A stretch of 64,000 nucleotides of DNA, from NCBI GenBank assembly GCA_034766995.1, contig CM068314.1:21275126-21339125 (forward strand). Direction: 5' to 3'. The stretch is from Acanthacorydalis orientalis. Lineage: Eukaryota; Arthropoda; Insecta; Megaloptera; Corydalidae. The position numbers and the translations under genes are program-made. Shown here piece by piece: positions 1 through 11,660 of this stretch (position 1 is its first letter; each line of letters opens with the position of its first letter). The notes beneath the pieces were generated by a model, which was not told where the DNA came from, searched no databases, and worked only from the letters and a program-made list of their open reading frames with translations.

Positions 1-437
1 ATATATCGTTTTATGTGTCATTCCCTCTGCACGTTTCATTTAAAATGGTTTTCGATTTATTATTAATATACAATATTTACGTCGCTTAGGAGTTAACGTA
101 TTTATTTGTATTTATATTTTTAAAAATCTTAAAAAAATATATTTTTCAAATCAGTCTTTGTTATAGGACTTGAAACAGTTTCAAAAATAAAGATGCTTTA
201 AAATAACTGTAGTTTTAAAACTATAACAATACAATTTTTAAAGCGAAAGATAGTAAACATAAAATGTATTGTTTATATTGATATAATTTCAGTTATTTTA
301 TTAAAATTCGTATAAAAATACTGAAAATTAAAGACAATATATATTTTACTTCATTGTTTCTTTTAAAAAAAATAAATATTTTTTGTAAAATATGTATAAT
401 TTTAGTTTTTTTTTTAATAATTAAAACTATATTCTTT

Positions 438-440
<3 letters not shown>

Positions 441-492
<52 letters not shown>
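441..492. repeat. (TA)n microsatellite
   Basis: Almost uninterrupted TA dinucleotides. Confidence 0.9.
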
Positions 493-1111
493 GTCATTAT
501 ATTTAACCATTTGAGTGCCAGGAGTCATTACAAAAATCTTGCAAAATTGTTTATTTATGTATGTGGTTTGTGTTTAATTTAAAAGAACGTGATTAGTGAT
601 TTTACAAAAATTAAAATATTTTTTATAGAGTATGTAAAAATATTTCGTAATATTAAAATATTTTATTTAGATAAATTAGGAAATTTTATGTAGGAAAGTC
701 GACATGATATAATATAATTTTATACGACACCTTAAACAAACAATAGAATTGAAAATATTCTATTCCGTATATGTTTTTCTTTGCAAAAATAGAAATTTAA
801 TTACTTTATTAATCGTTTGTTTATTTGAAACAATAAAAATTAATCCTATAAAATATTAATAAAGGGTACTACATACGTTGTTATTATATTAATAATTATC
901 TTACGTATAATATATATATATATAAATCTATAATGTGGTTAGTCCGTTGTAGGCCGTTAAAAATTATATCAGCGGAATAAAGGAATAATTAATTGAAAAG
1001 TTAATACATATATTATTTTTTATATTTAATTTTAATTCTATCATTAAAAAAATATTTTATATGTTATGAAAAATCCATTTTATTTTTTATTAGTATAAGA
1101 AATAATATGTA

Positions 1112-1116
<5 letters not shown>
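493..1116. other. AT-rich DNA, no gene seen
   Basis: Bases 1-440 are the same in character. A TTTAACCATTTGAGTGCCAG at 501 faintly resembles a piggyBac-type end, but no partner is seen. Confidence 0.5.

Positions 1117-1182
<66 letters not shown>
1117..1182. repeat. (TG)n(TA)n microsatellite
   Basis: A short GTGTGT run leads into TA repeats broken once by TG. Confidence 0.9.
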
Positions 1183-1188
<6 letters not shown>

Positions 1189-1856
1189 TGTACACACACA
1201 GAGCGAGAGTAAGTGTACTAAATGTGAAATGCTTTTTCTAATCTTAATAATTGATGATTATTTTTCATAATACTCCGAAAGAGTAATCATTTTCACAATT
1301 AACCTTTTTAAATTGATTCGAATAACTTTCAAGACGATATCTACTTCTTACTGATGTATCAGTAGTCCTCGCATAGTCCTTAAAGTGAAAAAAAGTATGT
1401 TTGTGAAACTACACAATTTTTGATTAGATACATGAAGTTCTGATTATAGAATTCTAAGTGATTCCATTTAGAAACGAAAATGTAAATTTTGAATGTCAAT
1501 AATCTTTTCGTAGATAAGTATACACTTTACAAACCACACTTTCAATTTATTGTAAATCCTAATTTAAAATCTAATTGGCATTTGAAAGGAAAAACAAAAT
1601 AATGAAAACGTACATTGATATAAAACTGCTGTGGATGTTAAAGTACACAAAAAGGTGCTTTAAATAAAAACACACACAAATTATTTATTTGCATATTTGT
1701 CTTATCGGTGTTCATTGTCTACATAATTGAAATTTTATTTATTGTTTAGAAAAAATTGTGAACCATAGGTTTCCATAATAAAAACATAAGGAATGTCCAG
1801 CTAGCCGGATAATTATATTTCGTATATTTGTCTTTTAATATATCAATCAAGCCTTA

Positions 1857-2709
1857 TACGAGGGTCGTTTAATAAGTATGGTAAAAAAGCAAGTTAAACA
1901 CAGTTTTTTTCTTTTGGGAAAAATCGATTTTATTTCTCAACAAAGTCTCAATTGAAGGAATACAGTTAATCCAGCGAGTTTTCAATTTTTCATCACGTCG
2001 GAAAAGTAGCTTTTCTCAAAGTCTGTAAAATACGCATTGACGGCGGCAATGACATCTTAATTCGGTGAGAATTTATTCACACCGAGTAAAATTTCTAAGT
2101 TTGGGAAGGGGAAGAAGTTGTACACGACCAAGTTCGAAGAATAGACTGGATGAGGAATCAATTCGAAGCCTAATTCGTGCAATTTCACCATTACAACGGT
2201 GGATTTGTGGGAAGGCCCATTGTCCTAGAGAAAGAGTACTTTTTTGCACCAATCTTGGCTGTTTTTGTTTTATCTCTTCTTTCAAAAGATCCAATAATGT
2301 TATATAATAGGCTCCTGTTATCGTTTTTCCCTTCGTTAAGTAGTTGCTTAAGATGATTCCTTGAAAATTCCAAAAAAACAGTGACCATTATCTTCCCAGC
2401 CAACAAAACTGTTTTCGCCTTCTTCGGTACACTTTCATCAGTCGTACATTTCTTTAAGTACTGTTTCGACTCAGGTGTGTAATGGTGGATCGGAATCTAT
2501 ACAAATGACCTTGCTCGTTTTTTTCAATTTTTGCGGCAACTGCTACAATGCTCGCTTCAAACATTTGTAAAATGTGAAGAACGCGTCGTTTCTGGTTGAA
2601 ATTTCGCTTATATTAATTTGAAAAGTGACACTTGATAGCCGTGACGTCACTAAATGAATGGTGGCGTCATCTCATAGAAATTTATCAAACTTATAGAACG
2701 ACCCTCGTA
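1857..2709 (-). mobile_element. decayed mariner element, family A, copy 1
   Basis: The ends are inverted repeats: TACGAGGGTCGTTTAATAAG on the left and the same motif reversed (CTTATAGAACGACCCTCGTA) on the right, with TA at both borders. The transposase is on the minus strand. A remnant reading MVKLHELGFELIPHPVYSSN is visible near 2110-2195, matching the region between the second and third acidic residues of DD34D mariner transposases (KLYELGFELIPHP in copy 2). The third catalytic Asp region has changed (VVYNFFPFPN instead of CDFFLFPN), so the copy is dead. At 853 bases it is shorter than the usual 1.3 kb and lacks much of the transposase gene. Confidence 0.8.
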
Positions 2710-2732
2710 TACATTCTGTCGATTAAAATCGT

Positions 2733-2760
2733 TAACCCTTGCTGCTCATGTATTTTAAAA
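2733..2760. repeat. possible solitary piggyBac-type terminus
   Basis: TTAACCCTTGCTGCTCATGT resembles the TTAA plus CCYTT ends of piggyBac-like elements and lies just outside the mariner at 1857-2709. No matching opposite end was found, so this is weak. Confidence 0.2.
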
Positions 2761-4288
2761 AGTACGAAGACTAATTTTAGAATGTTTATTTAGAAACTGA
2801 ACCGTTTTCTAACTGAAGTTTTATTTTTATTGTTGATTGGATTAATATAGTTATATGTTTATCCCAGTTTATATTTTAAACGCTTGAAGTCATCTTTACT
2901 TAAATAGAAATGTCTCTATATCGATGCAATGTTGAGCTGAATGTTTTTCGAATTCCGTAAGAAATACTAACTTTCTTCTCAACATCTTCTACAATGAAGT
3001 GTGAATTATTGGTAACCGTCATTATAAATCTGTATAAAGCTCCGTATGGAGCTCTAAACTTTGTTCCCTCTATAATGAATATGAAGATGATTTTAGATAT
3101 TTTTCTTTTTAACATCCTCTTTTTAGAATTTTATACTATACTTGTTTGTAATTTAAACTTTATTAAATAACACAACAATAAAAGTATAATTCTGACATGG
3201 AATTCTGTTAAAGTACTTTATTCCGTGTAGAGTATTTTACCTGCTCCATTTTGAGTGGAATGCATGCAGGAGATCTATTTATATCAAAATAATTAGATGG
3301 TATTCGACTTTTTAGTAGGTGAACATAAAAGTTCATTAATTTTACTTAGTAGTGATAACAGTTAATCTCAAAATAAACTTAATTTTGAACAGATTATATT
3401 CCGATCCCACAAAAGTTGTATTAAGCAACACATCATTCTGATACTATAACAGTCCATATATTCTTCAAGAAATTATTAAATTCATTTTTTATAAGATTTC
3501 ACAGCTTCTTTCAAAAATAAGTATTTCATGTACGGTATGCTTTTATTTTCATTTCCCCTCTTTTAATATATTTATAAACTGTCGAATTTTATATTTTATT
3601 AGTAAATTGAATATCGAAAGTACAAATGGTTATTAAATTACATGCTGGTTTGGTTTTTTGGTCCCAAAAAGGGAACATGTTCATTAGAAATCCTTATAAA
3701 ATTAGGTTTCGATCTGTTTTGAACTGATTAGAAATAATTATCACATTTACAACTGGAATTTCATATTTGAAGAATAAAATATTGCGTGTAGAGCCGTGCA
3801 TGTTTTTATGTATAAAGTATGTGCTATTTGCTTTGTGTGTTTTTATGTTTGCTTTTAATACTGAAATTAGTAATGTATCATCTTTGTCATGTACGTCATA
3901 TTTTTTTTATTAATATTACTATTATATATTTTTTATAATAATAATGGGGTCTAATTTTAACTAATAGTATTTTCACATTTTAATTTATTTACTGTAAAAG
4001 TCTGCACGTTCATTCTTATACTCTGTCCACATTTCCATTCAACCATTTAATGTGAGAATAAATGATCTACATTTTTCAAATTAAACATTTTTAATTAAAA
4101 AAATAATAGTTTTCATGCAGTTAATTATATTACATTTTATATTGGCGTATTTTATGAAAAGTAATAATTTATTTCATTGCAAAAATATTTAAAAATAAAG
4201 TAAAGCATATAACTTTGACCTACTTTTACTAAACCGTGTATTTTTTACCTACATAAAAATAATTACATCATTGTTTACGGTTTCAATG
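2761..4288. other. AT-rich DNA, no gene seen
   Basis: No open frame with coding character, terminal repeat or structure was found. The short minus-strand frame at 2900-3115 has no recognisable domain. Confidence 0.5.
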
Positions 4289-4314
4289 TCTATATATATG
4301 TATATATATATATA

Positions 4315-4361
<47 letters not shown>

Positions 4362-4407
4362 GTATATATATATACGTATATATATATATATATATATATG
4401 CATATAA

Positions 4408-4437
<30 letters not shown>
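4289..4437. repeat. long interrupted (TA)n / TATG tract
   Basis: About 150 bases of TA with TG, AC and AAA interruptions. The open frame across it (Tyr/Ile repeats) is not a gene. Confidence 0.9.
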
Positions 4438-4438
<1 letters not shown>

Positions 4439-4949
4439 AATTCATGAAATAAAAAAATATCCAGGATAAAGTATTTAACTGTTTATAAATACAGTAATAA
4501 TAAACGAATTTATTTAATAAGATTTCATTAAACAAAAGTTATTTAATTGTATTCAGTTTATATATGTACGTATGTGTGTATGTTTGAATGTATTATATAT
4601 ATATATATATATATATAAAATTTTTAAAATGAAAAAGCAAACGTAATCTCTTTTATTATTTCATATTGAAAACAAATAGTAATTACAATATAAAATTTAT
4701 AATTATAAATGTAATGTTTTGTATCTGTGATCCCGTTAGTATGTTTGCCTGAAGATTTTCTTCCTGTAGGAACAGTTGTCTATTCTCTGCGTTCGGTTTG
4801 GACACGTGTGCCATTTTCAGGTGGATTTTAAAGCTTAAATTTAATTCAGGTTATGTTCTATTTATATTGATGTTAAGGGGTATGGTTTATATTTTATACC
4901 TTTGAAGTATAGAATAACAAGCCGATGTTGATGTTTGTTTTTTTAATAT

Positions 4950-4950
<1 letters not shown>

Positions 4951-4994
<44 letters not shown>
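4951..4994. repeat. (TA)n microsatellite inside long-arm element
   Basis: Uninterrupted TA run between the left arm (4733-4850) and the piggyBac-type insertion. Confidence 0.9.
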
Positions 4995-4999
<5 letters not shown>

Positions 5000-5147
5000 T
5001 ATTTAATTTTATAGCTTTCTTTATATTTTCATTATTTCATTGTATTATTTGTCGCCAATATTATATTTGGTTTCTAATATGTGTTTAGTAAATGAATTGA
5101 TTTTATTATATTTAATGCAGTTAATATTTTCTTTATACCGGTTTTTA

Positions 5148-5591
5148 CCCCTTTGAAGCCGGGCGTGGATCTAGGAATCCATTAATGTTTTCCAAAGAAA
5201 CTATAGTCTCAGAGCGCTATCTTACGGATGATATGTTTAAAGGTCATTAATCTCTTTGTAATGAGACTAAGTTTATAACTTTTTCTTTCATTAAGAAAAA
5301 TACGCTTGTTCAAAAATCAGAAAAATCGCCGTTTTTTCATTTGAAAACCTATAAAAATTGTGAACTTGAGAGATGTGACCGGTGTGAAACCGTTTTGTGC
5401 ACAAAACGGTGCACAAGGTTGAATCAAAAATTTTCACATTCAACAGTAATGTTATTTTTACAAATTTTCAATTGTAATCAATTTTTCCGCTTCCAGTTTT
5501 TATTTTGTTTACGATAAAATAATGTCCAATTAATCGAAAAATATTTGTTAAAAAATTTTAGCACTCTTTTCCTATCCCCGGTTTTAAAGGG
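5148..5591 (+). mobile_element. internally deleted piggyBac-type element, copy 1
   Basis: It begins CCCCTTTGAAGCCGGGCGTG and ends CCGGTTTTAAAGGG, an inverted pair matching the copy at 51962-53010. The flanks TTTA and TTAT look like mutated TTAA targets. The two copies share the terminal 200-odd bases on each side. On the + strand near 5372-5440 is RCDRCETVLCTKRCTRL, part of the cysteine-rich C-terminal domain of a piggyBac transposase. An internal deletion has removed nearly all the rest of the gene. Confidence 0.7.
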
Positions 5592-5752
5592 TTATATTTT
5601 CTGCCCGTGTGGCCAAGATAAATAGAGCGTAACTCGAATTAAATTTACTTTCAAAATCCACCTGAATATGGCACATATGTCGAAACCGATCGAAGAGAAT
5701 AGATTTACAGCTGATCCTATAGGGAAAAAACCTTCAGGATAACCGTGTAAAA

Positions 5753-6409
5753 GTTTAATATTTTTATTTCAAATTTTTTAAAAAAATCTTTTAAATGAAA
5801 ACAAAATGAATAGTTTAAACGTATTAAGAAATTATTTTATTTTATTCTTTTATACCCATTAAAAGTATTTTTCATATTTACGAATAATGTAGTTTAAAAT
5901 TTAGTTTAATGTTTTATTCTGAAATTTAATATTTTATATGCTTTTGTGGATGCATAATTATCTGAAATACAATTTAAATGTACTTCACTAGATACAATAC
6001 TTTTGCAAGTTGGGATGTACTGTATTAATATAGAGGTAATTATTTTCATATAGGCGATGTATTATGAACTGTGTTGTAACGAAATTTGTGAATCTTGTAA
6101 ACTGTCTCTATTCAAAGAACAAAAAATAGTTTTTTTTTTAAAAAAAATTGAAGAGGATTGATGAAAATATATGTGCATATTTTTTGTGTTTGTAGTAATG
6201 CATAATTATATATTATAGAATATATTAATTTATAAGAAAATATATGCATATAAAATTAATATTGAATTGATGTAGATACATATTGAAAATTATGGATTTT
6301 TAAAAAGTTAATCTGTCCTTGTATGTAGTTTTGCATACAAATTTATTAAAATTTTGCAAACATGATTGGTATAAATGAAAATATTTAAAAAAGATCATTT
6401 ATTCTTAGT
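5753..6409. other. probable intron or intergenic DNA upstream of the BEN exon
   Basis: AT-rich, with T-runs and no coding frame. Confidence 0.5.
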
Positions 6410-6517
6410 ATGGAAGCATGTGCATTGATGTTACATCAGCATATTGACGGATCAAACAAGTACATTTTGTTAACATTTGCACTTATGATTCTTGCACACA
6501 TACGGACACATCGCCAG

Positions 6518-6734
6518 GTCAAGCTCGGTGAGGGCATCGAAGTGTGTGAGGAGCAGTTACGTGGTGTCAAGTGGAACGATTACCGAAAGCTGACGCGCGG
6601 CTTGGCCACCATCCTGTTCAGCCCACTGGAATTGGCCACTTGCTCTGTAACGGGGCAACGATGGTCGCGTGCTGGTACCGGGCAACGTCCAGTCAAACCG
6701 GCACTTGATTCCGCTAAAGTACAAGCTATCATAT
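6518..6734 (+). CDS. internal exon encoding a BEN domain
   Basis: This 217-base exon encodes 72 residues plus one base. It stands out from its surroundings by higher GC and normal-looking codon use. The translation reads as a BEN domain: VKLGEGIEV at the start, QLRGVKW at residues 13-19, TRGLATILFSPLELA at 26-40, SVTGQ at 43-47 and KPALDSAKVQAII at 60-72. BEN domains are alpha-helical DNA-binding or protein-protein modules of chromatin regulators and transcriptional repressors (NAC1, insensitive). The 3' end is a consensus donor, GTGAGT at 6735. The 5' end is placed after CAG at 6515-6517, which fits the start of the domain, but the pyrimidine tract is weak and the open frame continues upstream to 6410, so this boundary is less sure. 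The end phase leaves one base of a split codon, so the rest of the domain lies in a later exon. The parent gene is not identified. It could be a separate gene, or an exon of the gene holding the zinc-finger exons 23 kb downstream on the same strand. Confidence 0.7.
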
Positions 6735-6786
6735 GTGAGTGTATCGTGTACACTCGCGTCTCTTTCATTCATACACAGCCATTTAT

Positions 6787-6788
<2 letters not shown>

Positions 6789-6857
<69 letters not shown>
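6789..6857. repeat. (TA)n microsatellite just 3' of the BEN exon
   Basis: Pure TA run 55 bases after the donor at 6735. Confidence 0.95.
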
Positions 6858-6862
<5 letters not shown>

Positions 6863-7058
6863 GTATTTTTCACCAAATTTTAGGCTTTACACCGTGTGAA
6901 ATATCTCGTGCATGTTTGTGTTGTAAATTTTTATTAGTTTTAAATAATTCATACATAATAAAACACGTGGAGATACGGATATTTTATTTCAAAATATTGT
7001 TTTTTTTAATCATTTTAGTTAGCAATTAAATTTAGGCATTACATACTTGTTTCAATTA

Positions 7059-7060
<2 letters not shown>

Positions 7061-7143
<83 letters not shown>
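7061..7143. repeat. (TA)n microsatellite
   Basis: About 80 bases of pure TA, one of the longest runs here. Confidence 0.95.
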
Positions 7144-7148
<5 letters not shown>

Positions 7149-7427
7149 TTCATTTCTATTTACACTCGTAAATACGCATATTTCAGACCTTTCATGCATT
7201 AATTATAGGCTGAAATCTTGTTTTTATTTAGCTTCATAACACTTTTATTGTTGAAAATGTTAAATAATTTTATTTTTCAAAAGGTTATATTTATGTTTTT
7301 ACAATAAATTTCAGAGAATAAAATAGATATTTGACTATTCGTCATGTTTAATTTTTGATTTTAATTATTTTATGATGAATTATTTGACGTAATTTTGTTG
7401 TTTTCTTTTACTTATTCTACTGACTTA

Positions 7428-8687
7428 TTAGGTTGATTCGAAAATAATTCCGGTTTTTACGTATCGAGTATAAAGATACATATTTCAGTTAAAATTTATA
7501 TTTATTAATCAAAATAAAGACCATTGGCCTGTACACATTTTTCTCAATGGAAAACAAGTTTGTTTATTCTTACAAGGCAGAATTCTGTAGTCCTGGAATT
7601 AACGAATTCATTGAAAGCACTTTGAGTTGATGCTTGATTTTTGAAAACCTTTTCTCGTAGGAAATTACTTAAATATTAAAAAAATATATAATCTGTTGGA
7701 GACAGGTCCGGAGAATAAGGTGGATAGGTAAGGTTTCATAACCCAGTTCATTTAATTTTTTTAGTCATTTGTGAGACGCGTGGTCAGGCGTTGTCATGAA
7801 GAAGAATTGGTCCTCTTCGATCGACTAATGCTGGGTGTAAACGATGCAACTTCTCAAGCATTTTTTCAATTTCCTGGAAATATTTTTCTGTTGTTATTGT
7901 TTCACCAGGATTGATGTCACTTGCCGACCACCGAACAGTGACTATATTTTTTTCATGAAACTTTGGTTTAGGAAACTGTTTTGGTACTTCTCCTCGGTCG
8001 AGCCGCTGTGATAAACTTTTCCGATAGTTGTAGACAAACCACTTTTCATCATATGTGGCAGTGCTATCAAGAAAGGGATCATTTTTTGTTACGAAAAGAA
8101 GCGCAAAGCAAACTTTGTATTGTCAAATTGCTTGATGCTTGTTTAGTTCATACGGCACCCATTTATCCAACTTTTTTTTTTTGTTAATTAGGCTCGAATC
8201 TCGAATAACTATTGAATGATCAACATTGAGTTCTTCTGGCACCTCTCGAGTTGTTTTACGTTCGTCCGCTTCAATAATGGCTCTTAAATCATTATTGTCT
8301 ATAGTTAAAGGGTGTCCTCGACTCTTCTAATCATCAAAGCGTTCATTTCCATTACGAAATCTTTGAAATCAGTGTTGAGCTGTACGTTCACTAATTGACT
8401 CTTCGCCAAAAACAAACTTGTATTTCGAGCAGTTTCTGTTGCTTTACGTCCCAATTTAAACTCATACAAAAAATGGCCCGAATTTGCTTTTTTCCATGAC
8501 TAATTTAAGAGGTTATATCCAACAATATTAAAGAATGAAAACAATAGACATAAATGGAAATTAGTAGTACTAATTTCATTGTTTACAATGATGTATCACG
8601 TGACTATAACAAAAGATAATGATAAGTAGAAAAATCGGCGCAAAACTTAAAATGATAAAAACTGTAATTATTTTTGCACCAACTTAA
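7428..8687 (-). mobile_element. near full-length decayed mariner, cecropia/SETMAR-like
   Basis: The left end is TTAGGTTGATTCGAAAATAA and the right end inverts to TTAAGTTGGTGCAAAAATAA, with TA on both sides. The 1260-base length fits a full mariner. The transposase is on the minus strand. The second catalytic motif reads GPILLHDNA followed by a stop where Arg is expected, and the third reads SPDLSPTDY, both typical of DD34D mariners. There are at least two more in-frame stops between them and frameshifts elsewhere, so it is a pseudogene. The + strand open frame inside it (7981-8187) is a by-product. Confidence 0.85.
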
Positions 8688-9866
8688 TATAAAATTAGAA
8701 ACGTTAATTATCACCCGATCTTTCGAAACAAGTTTTTGTAAAACTAATATAATTTTTTTAAATTTTAATATTTGTTTTTGACAATTGGGACTTTTTTGTT
8801 AGCTTTACTATATAATTTAAATGAAGACTTGAATGTTTTCCAATTTTAACATCTAGCTTTAATAAAAAATGAAAAATCAAGAGACTCTAAGTTAGATGCA
8901 ACAATTACATTACTTAATAAAGTTAACTATTTTTCTGTTGCTTTTTGTAATTGAAAATAAAACGAATCAGTATTTAAATTAATTGCTAACAGTGCTTGAA
9001 ATTAGTTTTTTATTTTTAAATTCCGTACGTCTAATGTTCATTGGTTTAACAGATTTAGTTTATTTATGGAGTGTATTTTCTGTGCAAAAGTATTTGCATG
9101 CAGCATCTTGTATCTATAATACATATTTATTGCAATCCTTAATTTTAACTTCACACGTAATATTTTATTAATAAAATATTTATGAAATGTTTTCGCATAC
9201 CTTTTACATAATTTCAGATGTTTGAAAAAAATGCACATTCTCTTTCGAATTAAATTATTTATTTTCATTGAGCATAAGACCGCATGTTATATTCTTTAAA
9301 GCTTGTAAACACATCTTTTTATATATAGTTATATATTAGTTGTAGCTCTCTTTATTTTATATATTTTTACTAATTGGTTTGAGTATTGAATTGTTTTACT
9401 CAAATTTTAATATTAATAATATTAATTTTATATATTGAATTGTTTTACTCAAATAGCTTTGTATGAATTACCAAAAAAATAGTATATTTCATTTCTAAAA
9501 TATTATACAATGTTTAAGTTCGTTATATTTTATTTTAAATATAGTATTGATCGTTTTATTTCATTGATTGTCTGAAATTATATTAGTAAAAATTGAATAA
9601 TGAAGCTAAATGTTTCTAATCTATTATATTTGCTCTTCTTTAAACAAATCATATTAATTTTGTATCTAAAAGCACTCTTTTTACTTGATTGATCATTCAG
9701 ATAACTTTTAACTGCTAATAGAAAACATATTTGACTCTTTTGGAGATTTATTGTTCTTATTTGAAATTCTTTTTTGATTTAAAATGTATTTTTACGAAAA
9801 AGACAAAATTTACTTTTAGTACTAAAAAGTTATTATAACTGTATTATATGATGAACCTTTTTAAAT

Positions 9867-9868
<2 letters not shown>

Positions 9869-9936
<68 letters not shown>
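9869..9936. repeat. (TA)n microsatellite
   Basis: Pure TA run. Confidence 0.95.
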
Positions 9937-9939
<3 letters not shown>

Positions 9940-11183
9940 GTTACGAATTTATTACGTACTAGACACTATTTTTCTGCTTTCAAAAGATTTTTTTTTTGGA
10001 TATTAAATGTTGCGTGATTAATATTTTTTTAATAAGTATTCCTTGATTTGAATTATATCTGAAACGATTTTTGTAGAATTTAACTGAATCATTATTTTAC
10101 AGCGATTATATATAAAATATATAAAAATAATATTTATATATAAACAATAAATTACTCTAATCATCTCGTAAATTTGATTTTTCTTAATTCATATGATTTT
10201 CGATGTGTTTTGGTGACAATAATTATTTCTTTTTTGTCGTTTAAATTTCATAGGATTTTCTGTTAATTCTCGTTTAGTAGTTATTTTTCAATGAAAAATA
10301 TGTTTTTTATCTCTTTTATCATAAATTGCCTCTATAGAAATAAATATTTTTTTTCTTAAAAATGCTAACACTATTTGTTAACAGTTGTTAAGACGCTTGT
10401 ATTGTAATATTCTTCTGATACCAGTTAAAATATTTTTCTGATTTAAATCATTGAATATACATATTGACAAATTATTTTAATGCTTCTAAATATTTTGCAG
10501 CAGTGTTATGAATTAAATTTGGTCTCTTTAAATGTAAAATTACATGTAAACTGATTTGAATTTATTTTTATAACACAGACTCGTTTTAAAATTGAAAATA
10601 CATGAGATACAACAAGAAATTATTAACAAATAATGCGTTGTGAAAAAATCATTCAGAAGTATAATGAAAGCACGATGACTACCATTTCAAATATTAATTT
10701 TACTTATATGTTTATGTGACAGAGTGTATATATGACCTTTTTTTCGAAGCTTGAGATGATACAAATTCTGTGAAAATATAGACAATAACGAAAAAAATCG
10801 AGTAAGAGGATTATATACAAAATTATATGATTTGTTCAAAGCTTTCAATTCCGAATATTGAATTCCGAACATTTGTATCTTACATTTGTTCTCATTTATT
10901 ATTTTTTTTCATCAAAAAGTACATAAATATAAATATTTATAACCGTTTTTATGTATTTTATCTGGATCTAGTAACTTACTTTTTAGTATATCTTTTATTT
11001 TAATTTTTAGTTTTTTGATATTTTAAAAAATAAATACACGAGAACTTTTTTAAAAACGGCATGGAAATTTTATTTTATGTATTTTATCTTAGTACTACTT
11101 TTATACTTAATTAATATTTAACAAATTAAAAATTATGTGTAAAGTAAATATTATTTTATATCATTATATAATTTATCTGCACG

Positions 11184-11220
11184 TATGTATGCGTATGCAT
11201 GTATGCGTATGCATGTATGC

Positions 11221-11262
<42 letters not shown>
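11184..11262. repeat. compound minisatellite (GTATGCAT-type) running into (TA)n
   Basis: TATGCGTATGCATG units repeat about three times, followed by GTGTATATA and a pure TA run to 11262. Confidence 0.85.
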
Positions 11263-11267
<5 letters not shown>

Positions 11268-11574
11268 AAAATGAAATTCAAACTAAAAATCAAATATGAA
11301 ATCAACGTATTTTGGTATATTTTGCTGACCTTATCAAATTTGTTAAATGTAGATAGAGAATCTCTAAGAACCTATAAGTTAATTTCAATATATTTTATAA
11401 GAGTAACAGATATTCTGCATAAATTACAACGTTTAGTACATACAACAACGATTACCTGTGGGCACATTATGTATAAGTTTTATTACCCTGTTTCGTTTTA
11501 TTGTACAATGAGCTTGACTTGAAGATGTGTGATACCTCTTACATACACTTTAATTCGCAGTGGTATATTCTCAC

Positions 11575-11576
<2 letters not shown>

Positions 11577-11658
<82 letters not shown>
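11577..11658. repeat. (TA)n microsatellite
   Basis: Pure TA run of about 80 bases flanked by GTGTG on both sides. Confidence 0.95.

Positions 11659-11660
<2 letters not shown>

Larger units (their letters stand above)
4733..5747. mobile_element. element with long inverted arms (about 120 bases each)
   Basis: The left arm (4733-4850) and right arm (5632-5747) are inverted copies. They share CAGGTGGATTTTRAA, GTGCCATWTTCAGGTGG, TCTATTCTCT and CTGAAG blocks with scattered substitutions. Between the arms are a (TA)n tract (4951-4994) and a piggyBac-type remnant (5148-5591). No coding capacity of its own is visible. It looks like a non-autonomous foldback/MITE-like element that later received an insertion. 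The superfamily is not recognised and no convincing target duplication was found. Confidence 0.6.

Noticed and set aside
4290..4535. Open frame of Tyr-Ile repeats (also at 6739-7029, 11529-11723, 15078-15431, 16699-16989, 21268-21459, 23664-23984, 45970-46164, 59669-59955, 62353-62562)
   Set aside because: These are translations of (TA)n microsatellites and have no protein character outside the repeat.
6557..6772. Minus-strand frames overlapping the BEN exon
   Set aside because: They are antisense shadows of the exon. The + strand translation matches BEN and has a consensus donor.
7981..8187. Plus-strand frame inside the mariner at 7428-8687
   Set aside because: The true transposase remnant is on the minus strand. 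The same applies to + frames at 2065-2307, 23063-23287, 40156-40413 and 54669-54923.
9384..9454. Two copies of TATTGAATTGTTTTACTCAA
   Set aside because: A short local duplication in AT-rich DNA with no further structure.
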